From: Ignavibacterium sp.
GTDB taxonomy: Bacteria > Bacteroidota > Ignavibacteria > Ignavibacteriales > Ignavibacteriaceae
Direction: 5' to 3'
DNA: 64,000 nt
NCBI RefSeq assembly: GCF_025998815.1
Contig: NZ_AP026678.1
Location: 3,410,001 to 3,474,000, forward strand
Part shown: piece after piece, positions 9,087 to 19,400 of the stretch
Layout: the number at the start of each line of letters is the position of its first letter
Position numbering within the stretch: position 1 is the stretch's first letter
The notes under the pieces: generated by a model
Told to the model about the DNA's origin: nothing
What the model saw: only the letters and a program-made list of their open reading frames with translations
Databases searched by the model: none
Program-made: the position numbers and the translations under genes

Positions 9087-9160
9087 GCGGGAGTAACTCA
9101 GTTGGCTAGAGTCACAGCCTTCCAAGCTGTTGGTCGCGGGTTCGAGTCCCGTCTCCCGCT
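9087..9160 (+). tRNA. tRNA-Gly (anticodon TCC)
   Basis: Acceptor GCGGGAG/CTCCCGC is perfect, the anticodon stem is ACAGC/GCTGT with loop CTTCCAA, and the T-arm is CGGGTTCGAGTCCCG. The discriminator is T and CCA is not encoded. It lies 9 nt after tRNA-Tyr. Confidence 0.93.
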
Positions 9161-9165
9161 CAATC

Positions 9166-9187
9166 AATATCCCTGTTGAGGGATATT
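9166..9187 (+). other. Hairpin between tRNA-Gly and tRNA-Thr
   Basis: AATATCCC (9166-9173) pairs perfectly with GGGATATT (9180-9187) around a 6-nt loop, followed by TTAATG. It could be a weak terminator or a processing signal in the polycistronic tRNA transcript. Confidence 0.5.
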
Positions 9188-9207
9188 TTAATGTTTTAAA
9201 TATAGCT

Positions 9208-9280
9208 GCTGACGTAGCTCAGTTGGTAGAGCACATCCTTGGTAAGGATGAGGTCACCGGTTCAATCCCGGTCGTCAGCT
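9208..9280 (+). tRNA. tRNA-Thr (anticodon GGT)
   Basis: Acceptor GCTGACG/CGTCAGC is perfect, D-arm GCTCAGTTGGTAGAGC, anticodon stem CATCC/GGATG with loop TTGGTAA, and T-arm CCGGTTCAATCCCGG. CCA is not encoded. It is followed directly by rpmG. Confidence 0.94.
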
Positions 9281-9302
9281 CAACAAATTTGGAGATATTT
9301 TT

Positions 9303-9467
9303 ATGGCAAAAGGAAACACTCGTCAAATTATCGTTCTTGAGAGTACGGCCGGTACCGGATATAGATATACCACAACCAAAAATAAAAGAACTCATCCTTC
9401 AAGGGTTGAGTATAAAAAGTATGATCCGGTGGCAAAAAAACATGTTATCTTCAAAGAAACTAAATAA
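9303..9467 (+). CDS. rpmG: 50S ribosomal protein L33
   Basis: A 54-aa ribosomal protein read from ATG at 9303 ([19 protein letters not shown]) to TAA at 9465-9467. It contains the L33 signatures YTTTKNKR and [15 protein letters not shown]. The CxxC pairs of zinc-binding L33 proteins are absent, so this is the zinc-free (C-minus) form. GGAG lies 9 nt upstream of the start. It sits between tRNA-Thr and tRNA-Trp in the order commonly seen ahead of secE-nusG. Confidence 0.95.
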   Translation: MAKGNTRQIIVLESTAGTGYRYTTTKNKRTHPSRVEYKKYDPVAKKHVIFKETK

Positions 9468-9477
9468 ATTTTTAGAT

Positions 9478-9551
9478 ACGTCAGTAGCTCAATTGGCTAG
9501 AGCAGCGGTCTCCAAAACCGCAGGTTGGGGGTTCGAGTCCCTCCTGACGTG
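9478..9551 (+). tRNA. tRNA-Trp (anticodon CCA)
   Basis: Acceptor ACGTCAG/CTGACGT is perfect, anticodon stem GCGGT/ACCGC with loop CTCCAAA, T-arm GGGGGTTCGAGTCCCTC, discriminator G. CCA is not encoded. It lies 10 nt after rpmG and 30 nt before secE. Confidence 0.95.
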
Positions 9552-9581
9552 CGAACATAGTTATAAACTATTGAGTCAAAT

Positions 9582-9764
9582 ATGAAAGAAAAAATCATTA
9601 CTTTCTTCCAGGATGTTGTAAAGGAAATGAAAAAGGTTACCTGGCCAACCAAGGATGAGCTTTTTGAATCTACAAAAATTGTGATTGTAGTTTGTCTGGT
9701 ACTTGCTGCTTTTACTTATGTAATTGATATGTTAATTAATCAAGTATTAAAGGGAATTTTTTAG
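9582..9764 (+). CDS. secE: Preprotein translocase subunit SecE
   Basis: Short 60-aa SecE, typical of bacteria outside the gamma-proteobacteria. An amphipathic N-terminal helix ends in the conserved KKVTWPTKDEL, followed by one transmembrane helix (about residues 31-52). SecE clamps the two halves of SecY in the inner-membrane translocon; SecY is encoded at 34448. The stop is only 3 nt before nusG, so the two are translated from one transcript. The placement between tRNA-Trp and nusG is the classical one. Confidence 0.95.
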   Translation: MKEKIITFFQDVVKEMKKVTWPTKDELFESTKIVIVVCLVLAAFTYVIDMLINQVLKGIF

Positions 9765-9767
9765 GTA

Positions 9768-10304
9768 ATGGAACCAAAGTGGTATGTTTTAAGAGTTTTT
9801 TCAGGTCACGAAAATAAAGTCAAAGCTTTATTAGAAGCAGGATTGCGTGATAACGAAGAATTTAGAGCGAAAATTCAGGACATTTTAGTTCCTACTGAAA
9901 AAGTAATAGAAGTTAAAGACGGTAAGAAGAAAAGTAAAACAAAAAACTTTTTCCCGGGATATTTACTGGTTAATGCTGATTTGGATGACCGTGTGAAAGA
10001 GTTTATTCTGAATACTCCATCAGTGATGGGATTTCTTGGCTCTGGAAAGAAACCAAATCCGCTTCAACCTGATGAAGTAAAAAGAATTGTAGGAAGAATC
10101 ACTCAGGATGGTAATACAGAACGAATCGAAACTATTTTCAGAAGTGGTGATATTGTAAAAATTATTGATGGTCCATTTAATAATTTTACCGGAACCGTTG
10201 AAGAAGTAAATGAAGAGAAAATGAAAATAAAAGTGATGGTCTCAATTTTTGGAAGAAAAACTCCGGTAGAAATTGACTTTGTTCAGGCAGAATTAGAAAA
10301 ATAA
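9768..10304 (+). CDS. nusG: Transcription elongation/antitermination factor NusG
   Basis: A 178-aa NusG. The NGN domain (1-110) begins WYVLRVFSGHENKV and includes the FPGYLLV strand. The KOW domain (about 125-178) has GDIVKIIDGPFNNFTGTVEEV. NusG binds the clamp of RNA polymerase, suppresses pausing and links transcription to Rho or to the ribosome. It lies in the secE-nusG-rplK arrangement, where it probably also affects the attenuator-like hairpin before rpoB. Length and domains are ordinary. Confidence 0.97.
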   Translation: MEPKWYVLRVFSGHENKVKALLEAGLRDNEEFRAKIQDILVPTEKVIEVKDGKKKSKTKNFFPGYLLVNADLDDRVKEFILNTPSVMGFLGSGKKPNPLQPDEVKRIVGRITQDGNTERIETIFRSGDIVKIIDGPFNNFTGTVEEVNEEKMKIKVMVSIFGRKTPVEIDFVQAELEK

Positions 10305-10328
10305 CTTAACTTATTTTAGGATATAATT

Positions 10329-10754
10329 ATGGCTAAAAAGATTGATGGTTATATAAAACTTCAGATACCAGCTGGTAAAGCTAATCCTTCACCACCTGTT
10401 GGACCAGCTCTAGGTCAAAAGGGTGTAAACATTATGGAGTTCTGCAAGCAGTTTAATGCAAGAACTCAGGATAAAGAAGGATTGATTATTCCTGTTGTTA
10501 TTACTGTATATAGTGATAAATCATTTACCTTCATTACGAAAACTCCTCCGGCAGCAGTACTTTTGAAAAAAGCAGCAAAGATTGAAAAAGGTTCTGCAGA
10601 GCCAAATAAAACTAAAGTTGGTAAAGTTTCAAAGAACCAGATTAAAGAAATTGCTCAGCTTAAAATGCCAGACTTAAATGCTCACGACATCGAACATGCA
10701 ATGAGTATGGTCGCCGGAACGGCTCGTAGTATGGGACTTACAGTCGAAGACTAA
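10329..10754 (+). CDS. rplK: 50S ribosomal protein L11
   Basis: A 141-aa L11. The N-terminal domain has the proline-rich [19 protein letters not shown] segment that meets thiopeptide antibiotics and elongation factors. The C-terminal rRNA-binding domain ends in [18 protein letters not shown]. It forms the GTPase-associated centre with 23S rRNA and the L10-L12 stalk. It is 24 nt downstream of nusG and 27 nt upstream of rplA, which has GAAGGTGAAAGAG before its start. Confidence 0.97.
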   Translation: MAKKIDGYIKLQIPAGKANPSPPVGPALGQKGVNIMEFCKQFNARTQDKEGLIIPVVITVYSDKSFTFITKTPPAAVLLKKAAKIEKGSAEPNKTKVGKVSKNQIKEIAQLKMPDLNAHDIEHAMSMVAGTARSMGLTVED

Positions 10755-10781
10755 TTTTAATGAAAAGAAGGTGAAAGAGAA

Positions 10782-11474
10782 ATGCAGCTAACAAAAAGAA
10801 ATAAGAAAATTTTAGAAAAAGTTGATACTAAAAAAGAGTATTCAATTGAAGAGGCAGTTAAAACACTAAAAGAGCTTTCTTCGGTTAAGTTTGTTGAATC
10901 ATTGGATGTTGCAATCAGACTTGGTGTAGATCCGAGACACGCTGATCAGATGGTAAGAGGAACAGTATCTCTGCCTCACGGAACCGGAAAAGAAGTCAAG
11001 GTGCTTGTAATCGCTAAAGGCCCAAAAATTCAGGAAGCTCTTGATGCTGGTGCTGATTATGCTGGCTTTGAAGAATATCTTGAAAAAATTAAAGGTGGTT
11101 GGGCTGATGTTGATGTTATTATTGCAACACCAGACACCATGGCTGATTTAGGTAAATTAGGAAAAGTATTAGGTCCGAAAGGTCTAATGCCAAATCCAAA
11201 GAGTGGAACTGTTACTATGGATGTTGCAAAAGCTGTTAAAGAAGTTAAGGCCGGTAAAATTGAATTTCGTGTTGAAAAGACAGGTATCGTTCACACGTCA
11301 GTTGGCAAATTGAATTTTGAAGTTGATAAATTAGTTGAGAATACCAAAGCATTTCTCAACACTATTATTAAGCTTAAGCCACCTACAGCAAAAGGACAGT
11401 ATGTTAAGAGTTTATATCTCTCAAGTACAATGGGTCCTGGGCTTAAGATATCTAAAGAAGAAATTGCAATATAA
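10782..11474 (+). CDS. rplA: 50S ribosomal protein L1
   Basis: A 230-aa L1, the mobile L1-stalk protein that helps eject deacylated tRNA from the E site. The signature [20 protein letters not shown] is intact, as are the early [20 protein letters not shown] and the C-terminal [11 protein letters not shown]. In many bacteria L1 also represses translation of the rplKA message; whether it does so here is not visible. A 74-nt gap with a possible regulatory stem separates it from rplJ. Confidence 0.97.
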   Translation: MQLTKRNKKILEKVDTKKEYSIEEAVKTLKELSSVKFVESLDVAIRLGVDPRHADQMVRGTVSLPHGTGKEVKVLVIAKGPKIQEALDAGADYAGFEEYLEKIKGGWADVDVIIATPDTMADLGKLGKVLGPKGLMPNPKSGTVTMDVAKAVKEVKAGKIEFRVEKTGIVHTSVGKLNFEVDKLVENTKAFLNTIIKLKPPTAKGQYVKSLYLSSTMGPGLKISKEEIAI

Positions 11475-11481
11475 TTATTAA

Positions 11482-11534
11482 AGAGTTTACGCACTCAAAA
11501 AAATGCTTCTAACCGACTCGATTTAATAAACTCT
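11482..11534 (+). promoter_or_regulatory. Candidate L10-type leader before rplJ
   Basis: AGAGTTTA (11482-11489) pairs with TAAACTCT (11527-11534), enclosing 37 nt that contain a further short GCA/TGC stem and unpaired A runs. rplJ leaders in many bacteria bind L10 or L10-L12 for autoregulation. The position is right, but the kink-turn consensus could not be confirmed by eye. Confidence 0.4.
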
Positions 11535-11548
11535 GAAACAGGAGAAAT

Positions 11549-12067
11549 ATGAATAAGAACGAAAAATCTGAGATCATTGCCGAGGCGAAAGAACTAATTG
11601 AAAAATCTACTGCTGTTTATGTGGCAGATTATTCAGGAGTTAATGTTGCAGACATTAGCGAACTCAGAAACCAATTCAGAAAAGAGGGTGTTACCTATAA
11701 AGTTTTCAAGAATACTTTATTCAAGCGCGCTCTAGCTGAAACAGGTAAGTACTCAAAATTAGCTGATAATCTTGAAGGTATGTCAGGATTTGCATTTGCA
11801 TTTGACAATCCTGTTGCACCTGCAAAGATTATCAAAAAATATTTTGATGCGAATAAAAAGTTTTCGCTTAAAGCCTGCTACATTGAAACTGAATTCTATT
11901 CCGGAAATCAGTTAGATCAGTTAGCAACATTGCCAACTAAAGCAGATTTAATTGCCGGAATACTTTCAAGCATAAACGCGCCTGCCTCAGGCATTGTTGG
12001 TTCAATTAACGCTGTATTCAGAGATCTGGTAAGTGTTATTGATCAGATTTCTAAAAAAGCAGCATAA
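11549..12067 (+). CDS. rplJ: 50S ribosomal protein L10
   Basis: A 172-aa L10, the base of the ribosomal stalk. Its N-terminal domain binds 23S rRNA (STAVYVADYSGVNVADISELR, YKVFKNTLFKRAL) and its C-terminal helix carries L7/L12 dimers. The length matches the family. AGGAG sits 6 nt before the ATG. Together with rplL it is expected to be regulated by L10-L12 binding to the leader, and a candidate stem is present at 11482-11534. rplL follows after 37 nt. Confidence 0.97.
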   Translation: MNKNEKSEIIAEAKELIEKSTAVYVADYSGVNVADISELRNQFRKEGVTYKVFKNTLFKRALAETGKYSKLADNLEGMSGFAFAFDNPVAPAKIIKKYFDANKKFSLKACYIETEFYSGNQLDQLATLPTKADLIAGILSSINAPASGIVGSINAVFRDLVSVIDQISKKAA

Positions 12068-12104
12068 ATTTTAATTATGAAAATTAATAATCAGGAGAAG
12101 TAAA

Positions 12105-12485
12105 ATGTCAGAAAAAATTGCTGAAATAGTTGAAAAAATTAAAGCCCTTTCATTAGTTGAAGCAGCTGAATTAAAGAAAGCACTTGAAGAAGAATTCGGT
12201 GTTACAGCAGCTGCTCCGGTTTTAGTGGCTGGTGGTCCTGTTGCTGGTGGTGATGCAGCACCTGCTGAAGAGAAAACAGAATTTGATGTTATCCTTCAGT
12301 CAGCTGGTGACAAGAAAATCAATGTTATAAAAGTAGTAAGACAACACACCGGTTTAGGTTTGAAAGAAGCAAAAGATCTCGTTGATGGTGCACCAAAAAC
12401 AGTTAAAGAAGGTGTATCAAAAGACGAAGCTGAAAAAATCAAAAAAGAATTAGAAGAAGCCGGCGCTACCGTAACTATTAAATAA
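12105..12485 (+). CDS. rplL: 50S ribosomal protein L7/L12
   Basis: A 126-aa L7/L12, present in several copies per ribosome, that recruits translational GTPases. An N-terminal dimerisation domain ([18 protein letters not shown]) is followed by a flexible Ala/Gly/Pro hinge around residues 37-55. The globular C-terminal domain carries the factor-binding helix [23 protein letters not shown] lies 8 nt upstream. A strong hairpin (12513-12549) follows and probably lowers transcription into rpoBC relative to rplJL. Confidence 0.97.
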   Translation: MSEKIAEIVEKIKALSLVEAAELKKALEEEFGVTAAAPVLVAGGPVAGGDAAPAEEKTEFDVILQSAGDKKINVIKVVRQHTGLGLKEAKDLVDGAPKTVKEGVSKDEAEKIKKELEEAGATVTIK

Positions 12486-12512
12486 TTTATTTTTCGATTT
12501 TTTGCATTAAAT

Positions 12513-12549
12513 AAAGTGATAAGGCGGAAAATTACCGTCTTATCGCTTT
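12513..12549 (+). terminator. Attenuator or processing hairpin between rplL and rpoB
   Basis: A 15-bp stem (AAAGTGATAAGGCGG at 12513-12527 with CCGTCTTATCGCTTT at 12535-12549) has two G-U pairs and a 7-nt loop. It is followed by GTTGTATTT rather than a continuous T-run, which suggests partial termination or RNase III cleavage. A comparable attenuator lies at this position in E. coli. Confidence 0.75.
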
Positions 12550-12618
12550 GTTGTATTTATGAATTGTGTTTTTAGTAATAAGTTTTAATGAATTTGAAAT
12601 CTTTTAGGAGGATTCCAA

Positions 12619-15600
12619 TTGGATAATAACCGCATTTCTTTTAGCCGAATTAAATCTGTTCTTGATGTTCCTGATCTGTTAGGTATTCAGACGGAAACAT
12701 TTGAAGACTTCCTGCAGCACAATGTTCCACCTTCAAAGCGAGAGAACAAAGGACTTCAACAGGTCTTCTTGACAAATTTCCCTGTGCTTGATAATAAAGA
12801 AAACTACCGTCTTGATTTTCTGGAATACTATGTTGAAAAACCCAGATTCACTGTTCAGGAATGTCTTGAAAGAGGTTTAACATATTCTGCACCATTGAAA
12901 GCCAAACTCAGACTTTCAACTAAAGATCAGGATACTCAGGAATTTATCAATACTGTTGAGCAAGAAGTTTATCTTGGCAATCTTCCCTTTATGACAGAGA
13001 AGGGAACATTTATTATTAATGGTGCTGAAAGAGTAATTGTATCGCAATTACATCGTTCACCAGGAGTTGCATTCTCTCAAACTCTGCATCCAAATGGTAC
13101 TCCTATTTACACAGCCAGAATTATCCCTCTGAGAGGTTCCTGGGTTGAATTCGCAACAGATATAAACTATGTAATGTATGTTTATATCGATCGCAGAAAA
13201 AAATTCCCTGCAACCACACTACTCAGAGCAATCGGCTATGAATCTGACGAACAAATCTTAAAACTTTTTGATTTGGTTGAAGAAGTACCGGTTAAAAAAT
13301 CCAAGCTTGAGAACTTTATCGGAAGAATGGTTGCCAGCGACTTATTCGATATGTCAACTGGTGAAATTTTTCTAACTCGTGGTGCAATCTTCAGTGAAGA
13401 AGATGTTGAAAGAGTTAAAGAAGCAGAAATAGATGTTTTGAAGTTCATAAAATCTGATCGTTCACCTGATCAGGATTTAATAGTTAATACTCTTCAGAAA
13501 GACACTTCTACATCAAGAGAAGAAGCACTTTATTCAATTTACAGACAATTAAGAACCGGTGAAGCTCCTGATTTGGAATCTGCCGAGCAGCTAATTGAAA
13601 AATTATTCTTTAATGATAAAAGATATGATTTAGGTGAAGTTGGTCGTCACAGAATGAATGACAAGTTGAAGTTGAATGTTCCTGAAAATGTGACTGTTCT
13701 GACAAACGAAGATATTGTTGCAATAATGAGATACATCATCGATCTTAAAAATGGAATTGCTCCGGTTGATGATATTGATCATTTAGGAAACAGAAGAATC
13801 AGAACTGTTGGAGAACAACTTTCGCAGCAGTTTAATGTTGGTATGGCGCGTATGGCAAGAACAATTAAAGAAAGAATGAATATGCGCGATACCGAAAACT
13901 TTACACCGCAGGATTTGGTAAATGCAAGAACTATCACAAGTGTTATAAATGCATTCTTCGGAACAAATCAGCTATCACAATTTATGGATCAAACTAATCC
14001 ATTGGCTGAGATGACTCATAAGCGAAGAATGTCTGCATTAGGTCCTGGTGGTCTTACCCGCGAAAGAGCAGGGTTTGAAGTAAGAGATGTTCATTATACT
14101 CATTATGGAAGACTTTGTCCGATTGAAACTCCTGAAGGACCAAACATCGGTCTTATCTCTTCTCTTACAATTTATGCTCGCGTTAATAAATATGGATTTT
14201 TAGAAACTCCTTACAGAAAAGTTGTTAAAGGAAAAGTTACAAATGAAGTTGAATATCTTTCTGCTGAGCAGGAAGATAAATTTATTATTGCTCAGGCAAA
14301 TGCACCTATAAATGAACAAGGCAAGTTTATCAATGAAAGAGTAAAAGCAAGATACAAAGGTGAATTTCCAATAGTACATCCTGAAGAAGTTCATTATATG
14401 GATGTTGCACCTGCTCAGATTGTAAGTGCAGCAGCAGCATTAATTCCATTTCTTGAACACGATGATGCTAACAGAGCATTGATGGGATCAAACATGCAAC
14501 GCCAGGCAGTTCCATTGCTTAAACCAGAAGCTCCTATTGTTGGAACTGGTATGGAAAGAAAAGTTGCCTATGATTCAAGAGCTTTACTTATAGCTGAAGA
14601 TGATGGTGTTGTTGCAAGTGTTGATGCAAACAGAATAGTTGTTAAGTATGATATTAATCCCAATAGTTTTGAAGCTCTTACCAGCTTTAACGAAACCAGA
14701 GAAGTAGTTTATGAACTCACAAAATTCCAGGGCACAAACCAGGAAACTTGTGTAAATCAAAAACCAATTGTTAAAGAAGGTCAGCGAGTTAAAAAAGGAG
14801 ATGTATTAGCAGATGGAGCTGCAACTGATCAGGGTGAACTCGCACTTGGTAGAAATGTTCTTGTAGCATTTATGCCTTGGAGAGGTTATAACTTTGAAGA
14901 TGCTATAATTATTAGTGAAAGAGTTGTTAGAGAAGATGTTTATACTTCAATTCACATTGAAGAATTTGAGTTGCAGGTTAGAGAAACAAAACGAGGCGAA
15001 GAAGAATTAACAAGAGAAATCCCAAATGTCAGTGAAGAAGCAGTAAAGAATCTTGATGAAAACGGTATAATAAGAGAAGGTGCTGAAGTTAAAGAAGGTG
15101 ATATTCTTATCGGAAAAATTACTCCGAAAGGTGAAACCGATCCTACACCGGAAGAAAAACTTCTTCGTGCAATATTCGGAGATAAAGCGGGTGATGTAAA
15201 AGATGCCTCGCTACGTGCTTCGCCTGGTTTGAGAGGTACTGTAATCAAAACAAGATTATTCAGTCGCAAGAAAAGAGATAATGAATCTAAAAAACAAGAG
15301 AAAGCTGCACTTGAACAGCTTGATCAGGATTTCAAAAAGAAATTACAACAGCATTATAACAAGCTAGTTGAGAAATTGACAAAGATTACTGAAGGCGAAA
15401 CTACAACAGGCATCAGAGATCTTGATGGAAGCGTTGTTTTAAGAAGCGGAACAACCATTAAAGAAAAAACTTTTTCTGAAATGGAAGATGTTACAAAGCT
15501 TGATTATACTGCTGACTGGTTCGAATCTAAAAAAGTAAATAATATGGTTAAGACTCTCTTCAAGAATTACTTTGATATAAAAGTTGATATTGAAGAAGAG

Positions 15601-16377
15601 TACAAAAAAGAAAAAGTTAAAATTCAAAGTGGAGATGAATTACCTCCGGGAATTGTTCAGCTTGCAAAAGTTTATGTTGCTAAAAAGCGTAAACTTTCTG
15701 TTGGTGATAAAATGGCTGGACGACACGGAAATAAAGGCGTTGTTGCTAAGATTGTCCCGGTTGAAGATATGCCTTTCTTACCAGATGGAACTCCTGTAGA
15801 TATTATACTTAATCCACTTGGTGTTCCTTCAAGAATGAACCTTGGACAATTATATGAAACCGTTCTTGGTTGGGTCGGTAAGAAAATGGGAGTCAAATTC
15901 GCTACTCCAATTTTTGATGGTGCAAAGTTAGAAGATGTTGAGCAATGGTTACAAAAAGCAGGAATTGATCCTGGTTCGAAAACTGACTTATATGATGGAA
16001 GAACAGGTGAAAAATTCCATCAGAAAGTAACCTGTGGTTACATCTATATGCTTAAACTCAGTCACCTTGTAGATGATAAAATTCACGCAAGGTCAATTGG
16101 ACCATACTCACTTATTACTCAGCAGCCACTCGGCGGTAAAGCTCAATTTGGTGGTCAGCGATTTGGAGAAATGGAAGTTTGGGCATTAGAAGGTTATGGA
16201 GCTTCGCATATTCTTCAGGAAATTCTGACTGTTAAGAGCGATGATGTTGCTGGTCGTGCAAAGGTTTATGAAGCTTTGGTTAAAGGTGAAAATCTTCCTG
16301 AACCAAATATTCCTGAAGCATTTAATGTAATGATTAAAGAATTACAAGGTCTTGGTCTCGATATTAAGATTAACTAA
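12619..16377 (+). CDS. rpoB: DNA-directed RNA polymerase subunit beta
   Basis: The 1252-aa beta subunit. The rifampicin-pocket segment reads [20 protein letters not shown] and continues with SALGPGGL. The Asp, His and Ser positions where resistance mutations usually fall are wild type, so susceptibility is predicted. The C-terminal [12 protein letters not shown] and [15 protein letters not shown] regions that form part of the active centre are intact. The start is TTG at 12619 with a perfect AGGAGG 7 nt upstream (12606-12611). A hydrophilic Lys/Glu-rich insertion lies around residues 890-920. rpoC follows after 42 nt. Confidence 0.98.
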   Translation: MDNNRISFSRIKSVLDVPDLLGIQTETFEDFLQHNVPPSKRENKGLQQVFLTNFPVLDNKENYRLDFLEYYVEKPRFTVQECLERGLTYSAPLKAKLRLSTKDQDTQEFINTVEQEVYLGNLPFMTEKGTFIINGAERVIVSQLHRSPGVAFSQTLHPNGTPIYTARIIPLRGSWVEFATDINYVMYVYIDRRKKFPATTLLRAIGYESDEQILKLFDLVEEVPVKKSKLENFIGRMVASDLFDMSTGEIFLTRGAIFSEEDVERVKEAEIDVLKFIKSDRSPDQDLIVNTLQKDTSTSREEALYSIYRQLRTGEAPDLESAEQLIEKLFFNDKRYDLGEVGRHRMNDKLKLNVPENVTVLTNEDIVAIMRYIIDLKNGIAPVDDIDHLGNRRIRTVGEQLSQQFNVGMARMARTIKERMNMRDTENFTPQDLVNARTITSVINAFFGTNQLSQFMDQTNPLAEMTHKRRMSALGPGGLTRERAGFEVRDVHYTHYGRLCPIETPEGPNIGLISSLTIYARVNKYGFLETPYRKVVKGKVTNEVEYLSAEQEDKFIIAQANAPINEQGKFINERVKARYKGEFPIVHPEEVHYMDVAPAQIVSAAAALIPFLEHDDANRALMGSNMQRQAVPLLKPEAPIVGTGMERKVAYDSRALLIAEDDGVVASVDANRIVVKYDINPNSFEALTSFNETREVVYELTKFQGTNQETCVNQKPIVKEGQRVKKGDVLADGAATDQGELALGRNVLVAFMPWRGYNFEDAIIISERVVREDVYTSIHIEEFELQVRETKRGEEELTREIPNVSEEAVKNLDENGIIREGAEVKEGDILIGKITPKGETDPTPEEKLLRAIFGDKAGDVKDASLRASPGLRGTVIKTRLFSRKKRDNESKKQEKAALEQLDQDFKKKLQQHYNKLVEKLTKITEGETTTGIRDLDGSVVLRSGTTIKEKTFSEMEDVTKLDYTADWFESKKVNNMVKTLFKNYFDIKVDIEEEYKKEKVKIQSGDELPPGIVQLAKVYVAKKRKLSVGDKMAGRHGNKGVVAKIVPVEDMPFLPDGTPVDIILNPLGVPSRMNLGQLYETVLGWVGKKMGVKFATPIFDGAKLEDVEQWLQKAGIDPGSKTDLYDGRTGEKFHQKVTCGYIYMLKLSHLVDDKIHARSIGPYSLITQQPLGGKAQFGGQRFGEMEVWALEGYGASHILQEILTVKSDDVAGRAKVYEALVKGENLPEPNIPEAFNVMIKELQGLGLDIKIN

Positions 16378-16419
16378 AAGGTGTGTAAATCCTTAAATAG
16401 AAATTAGGAGATTATAAAA

Positions 16420-19400
16420 ATGGCATTTAGAATTCAAGAAAATGCAATGAAAGATATTAACAGTATTACCATCAGTTTAGCAAGTCCTGACGATATTCTC
16501 GGACGCTCTTATGGTGAAGTAACAAAACCTGAAACAATTAATTACAGGACATTCAGACCCGAAAAAGATGGTTTATTCTGCGAAAAGATTTTCGGTCCAA
16601 CAAGAGATTGGGAATGCTACTGCGGCAAATACAAAAGAATAAGATATAAAGGAATTATCTGCGACAGATGTGGTGTTGAAGTTACTCAGAAAAGTGTGCG
16701 CAGAGAAAGAATGGGACACATCGCTCTTGCGGTTCCAATTGTGCATATCTGGTTTTTCAGAACTCAACCTTCTAAAATCGGAAACATAATCGGATTAAGT
16801 CTTAAAGAATTAGAAAAAGTAATTTATTACGAATCTTATCTTGTTCTTAATCCGGGACCAACAGGATTGAACCGTTTAGATTTAATTTCTGAAGAACAGT
16901 ATTATGAAGTTCTTAACTCTTTACCTGATGGTAATGAAAAACTTGATGATGAAGATCCGAAAAAATTTGTTGCAAGAATTGGCGGAGATGCCGTTAGAGA
17001 AATCTTACGTAAGACTAACATTGAACAGCTTTCAACTGAATTAAGAGAACAATTAAAAACTGAAACATCACAACAGAAGAAACAAGACCTTCTGAAAAGA
17101 CTTCGTGTAATTGAAGCTTTCAAAGAAGAGGAAGGTAAAGTTCCGAACAGACCTGAATGGATGGTATTAAGTTACATTCCTGTTATTCCACCAGAACTTA
17201 GACCTTTGGTTCCATTGGAAGGTGGAAGATTTGCAACAAGTGATTTGAATGATCTTTACAGAAGAGTAATTATTCGAAACAACAGATTAAAAAGACTTAT
17301 AGATATTAAAGCTCCTGAAGTAATTCTTCGAAACGAAAAGAGAATGCTTCAGGAAGCTGTTGATGCATTATTCGATAATTCAAGACGCGGAAGTGCCGTA
17401 AGAAGCGATAGCAACAGACCTCTGAAATCATTAAGCGATATGCTTAAAGGAAAACAAGGAAGATTCAGACAGAATCTTCTGGGAAAGAGAGTTGATTATT
17501 CCGGTCGTTCAGTAATCGTTGTTGGTCCGGAATTGAAATTACATCAATGCGGTCTTCCAAAAGATATGGCTGTTGAATTGTTTAAGCCATTTATTATCAG
17601 AAAACTCATCGAGCGGGGACACAATAAAACTGTTAAAAGTGCAAGAAAAGTTGTTGACAGAAAAGATCCTATTATTTGGGAGATACTTGCAAAAATCATT
17701 GAAGGACATCCGGTATTATTAAACAGAGCTCCAACGCTTCACCGATTAGGTATTCAGGCGTTTCAACCTGTTCTGATTGACGAGCGAGCAATTCAGCTTC
17801 ATCCAATGGTTTGTACTGCATTTAACGCAGACTTTGATGGTGACCAGATGGCGGTGCATGTTCCCTTATCTTATGAAGCTCAGCTCGAAGCAATGTTATT
17901 GATGCTCAGTAGTCATAACATTCTTTCACCACAAAATGGAAGTCCTATCGTTATTCCAACACAGGATATCGTATTAGGTTGCTATTATCTTACAAAGATG
18001 AAAGAAGGTGATCTTGGCGAAGGTATGACATTTTCCTCGCCTGAAGAAGTGTTGATTGCTTATGATAATAAAGTTGTTGGACTTCATGCAAAAATTAAAG
18101 TTAGAATTGATGGACAAATGATTGAAACTACTGTTGGTAGAATCATTTTCAATCAGATTGTTCCAAAAGAAATGGGCTTCATTAACCAGTTACTTGTGAA
18201 GAAAGCATTCAGCAGTATAATTGGTAAAATGTTTATGAAGCTCGGAAATAAAGTTACTGCTAAGTTCCTTGATGATTTGAAAGACTTAGGATTCAGATAT
18301 GCAACTGCTGGTGGTATTTCAGTAAGCTTTATAGACATGGTTGTTCCTGAAGAAAAAGACACCCTCATTGCTCAGGCAAACAAAAAGGTTGAAGCAATAT
18401 TAAATGAACACGAAATGGGTGTTATCACTGATGCTGAAAGATACAATAAGATTATTGATGTTTGGACACACACAACAAACAATGTTGCCCGCGCTTTGAT
18501 GGAGAAGATTCGTCATCATAATCAGGGCTTTAACTCATTGCATATGATGGTTGACTCAGGTGCTAGAGGTTCTCAGGAACAGGTTCGTCAGCTTGCAGGA
18601 ATGAGAGGATTGATGATGAAACCTCAAAAGTCTCTGACTGGTCAGGCAGGTGAAATTATCGAGAATCCAATTGTAGCAAACTTCAAAGAAGGTTTGTCAG
18701 TTCTTGAGTACTTCATATCAACACACGGTGCAAGAAAAGGTCTTGCAGATACTGCATTAAAAACTGCAGATGCAGGATATCTCACGAGAAGATTAGTTGA
18801 TGTTTCTCAGGATGTTATAATTACAGAAGAAGATTGCGGAACAATTTTAGGAATTGAAGTCAAAGCACTGAAAGATGTTGAAGAAGAGCGCGAACCACTT
18901 GCAGAAAGAATCACCGGAAGAGTAGTTCAGCAGGATGTTTACGATCCGCGAACAGATGAGCTTATTATTGAAGCTGGTAACATGGTTACCGAAGAAATAG
19001 CTGAACGAATTGAAGATGCAAATATCGATTCGGTTTATATCAGAACAGTTCTTACCTGTGAATCGAAGAGAGGTGTTTGTGCTAAATGTTATGGAAGAAA
19101 TTTAACAACAGGCAAAATGGTTGAGATTGGTGAAGCAGTTGGAATTATTGCTGCTCAGTCAATCGGTGAACCCGGAACCCAGCTTACTCTCAGAACATTT
19201 CACCTTGGTGGTACTTCTTCTCGTATCGCATCCCAAAGCCAGGTTGAAACAAACACTGACGGTATCGTAAAATATGAAAGAATTCAGTTTGTTGAGAAGA
19301 TAGAAAGAGATCCGTTTGGTGGTCCGGACATTAAAGTGAAAGTTGTTACCGGTCGTAGAGGTGTTATTGAAATTTTAGATGAAAATAACAGACAACTCAA

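Noticed and set aside
9130-9585. A 151-codon open frame across the tRNA cluster
   Set aside because: It runs through tRNA-Gly, tRNA-Thr, rpmG (other frame) and tRNA-Trp. The translation has no family features and is an artefact of tRNA sequence.
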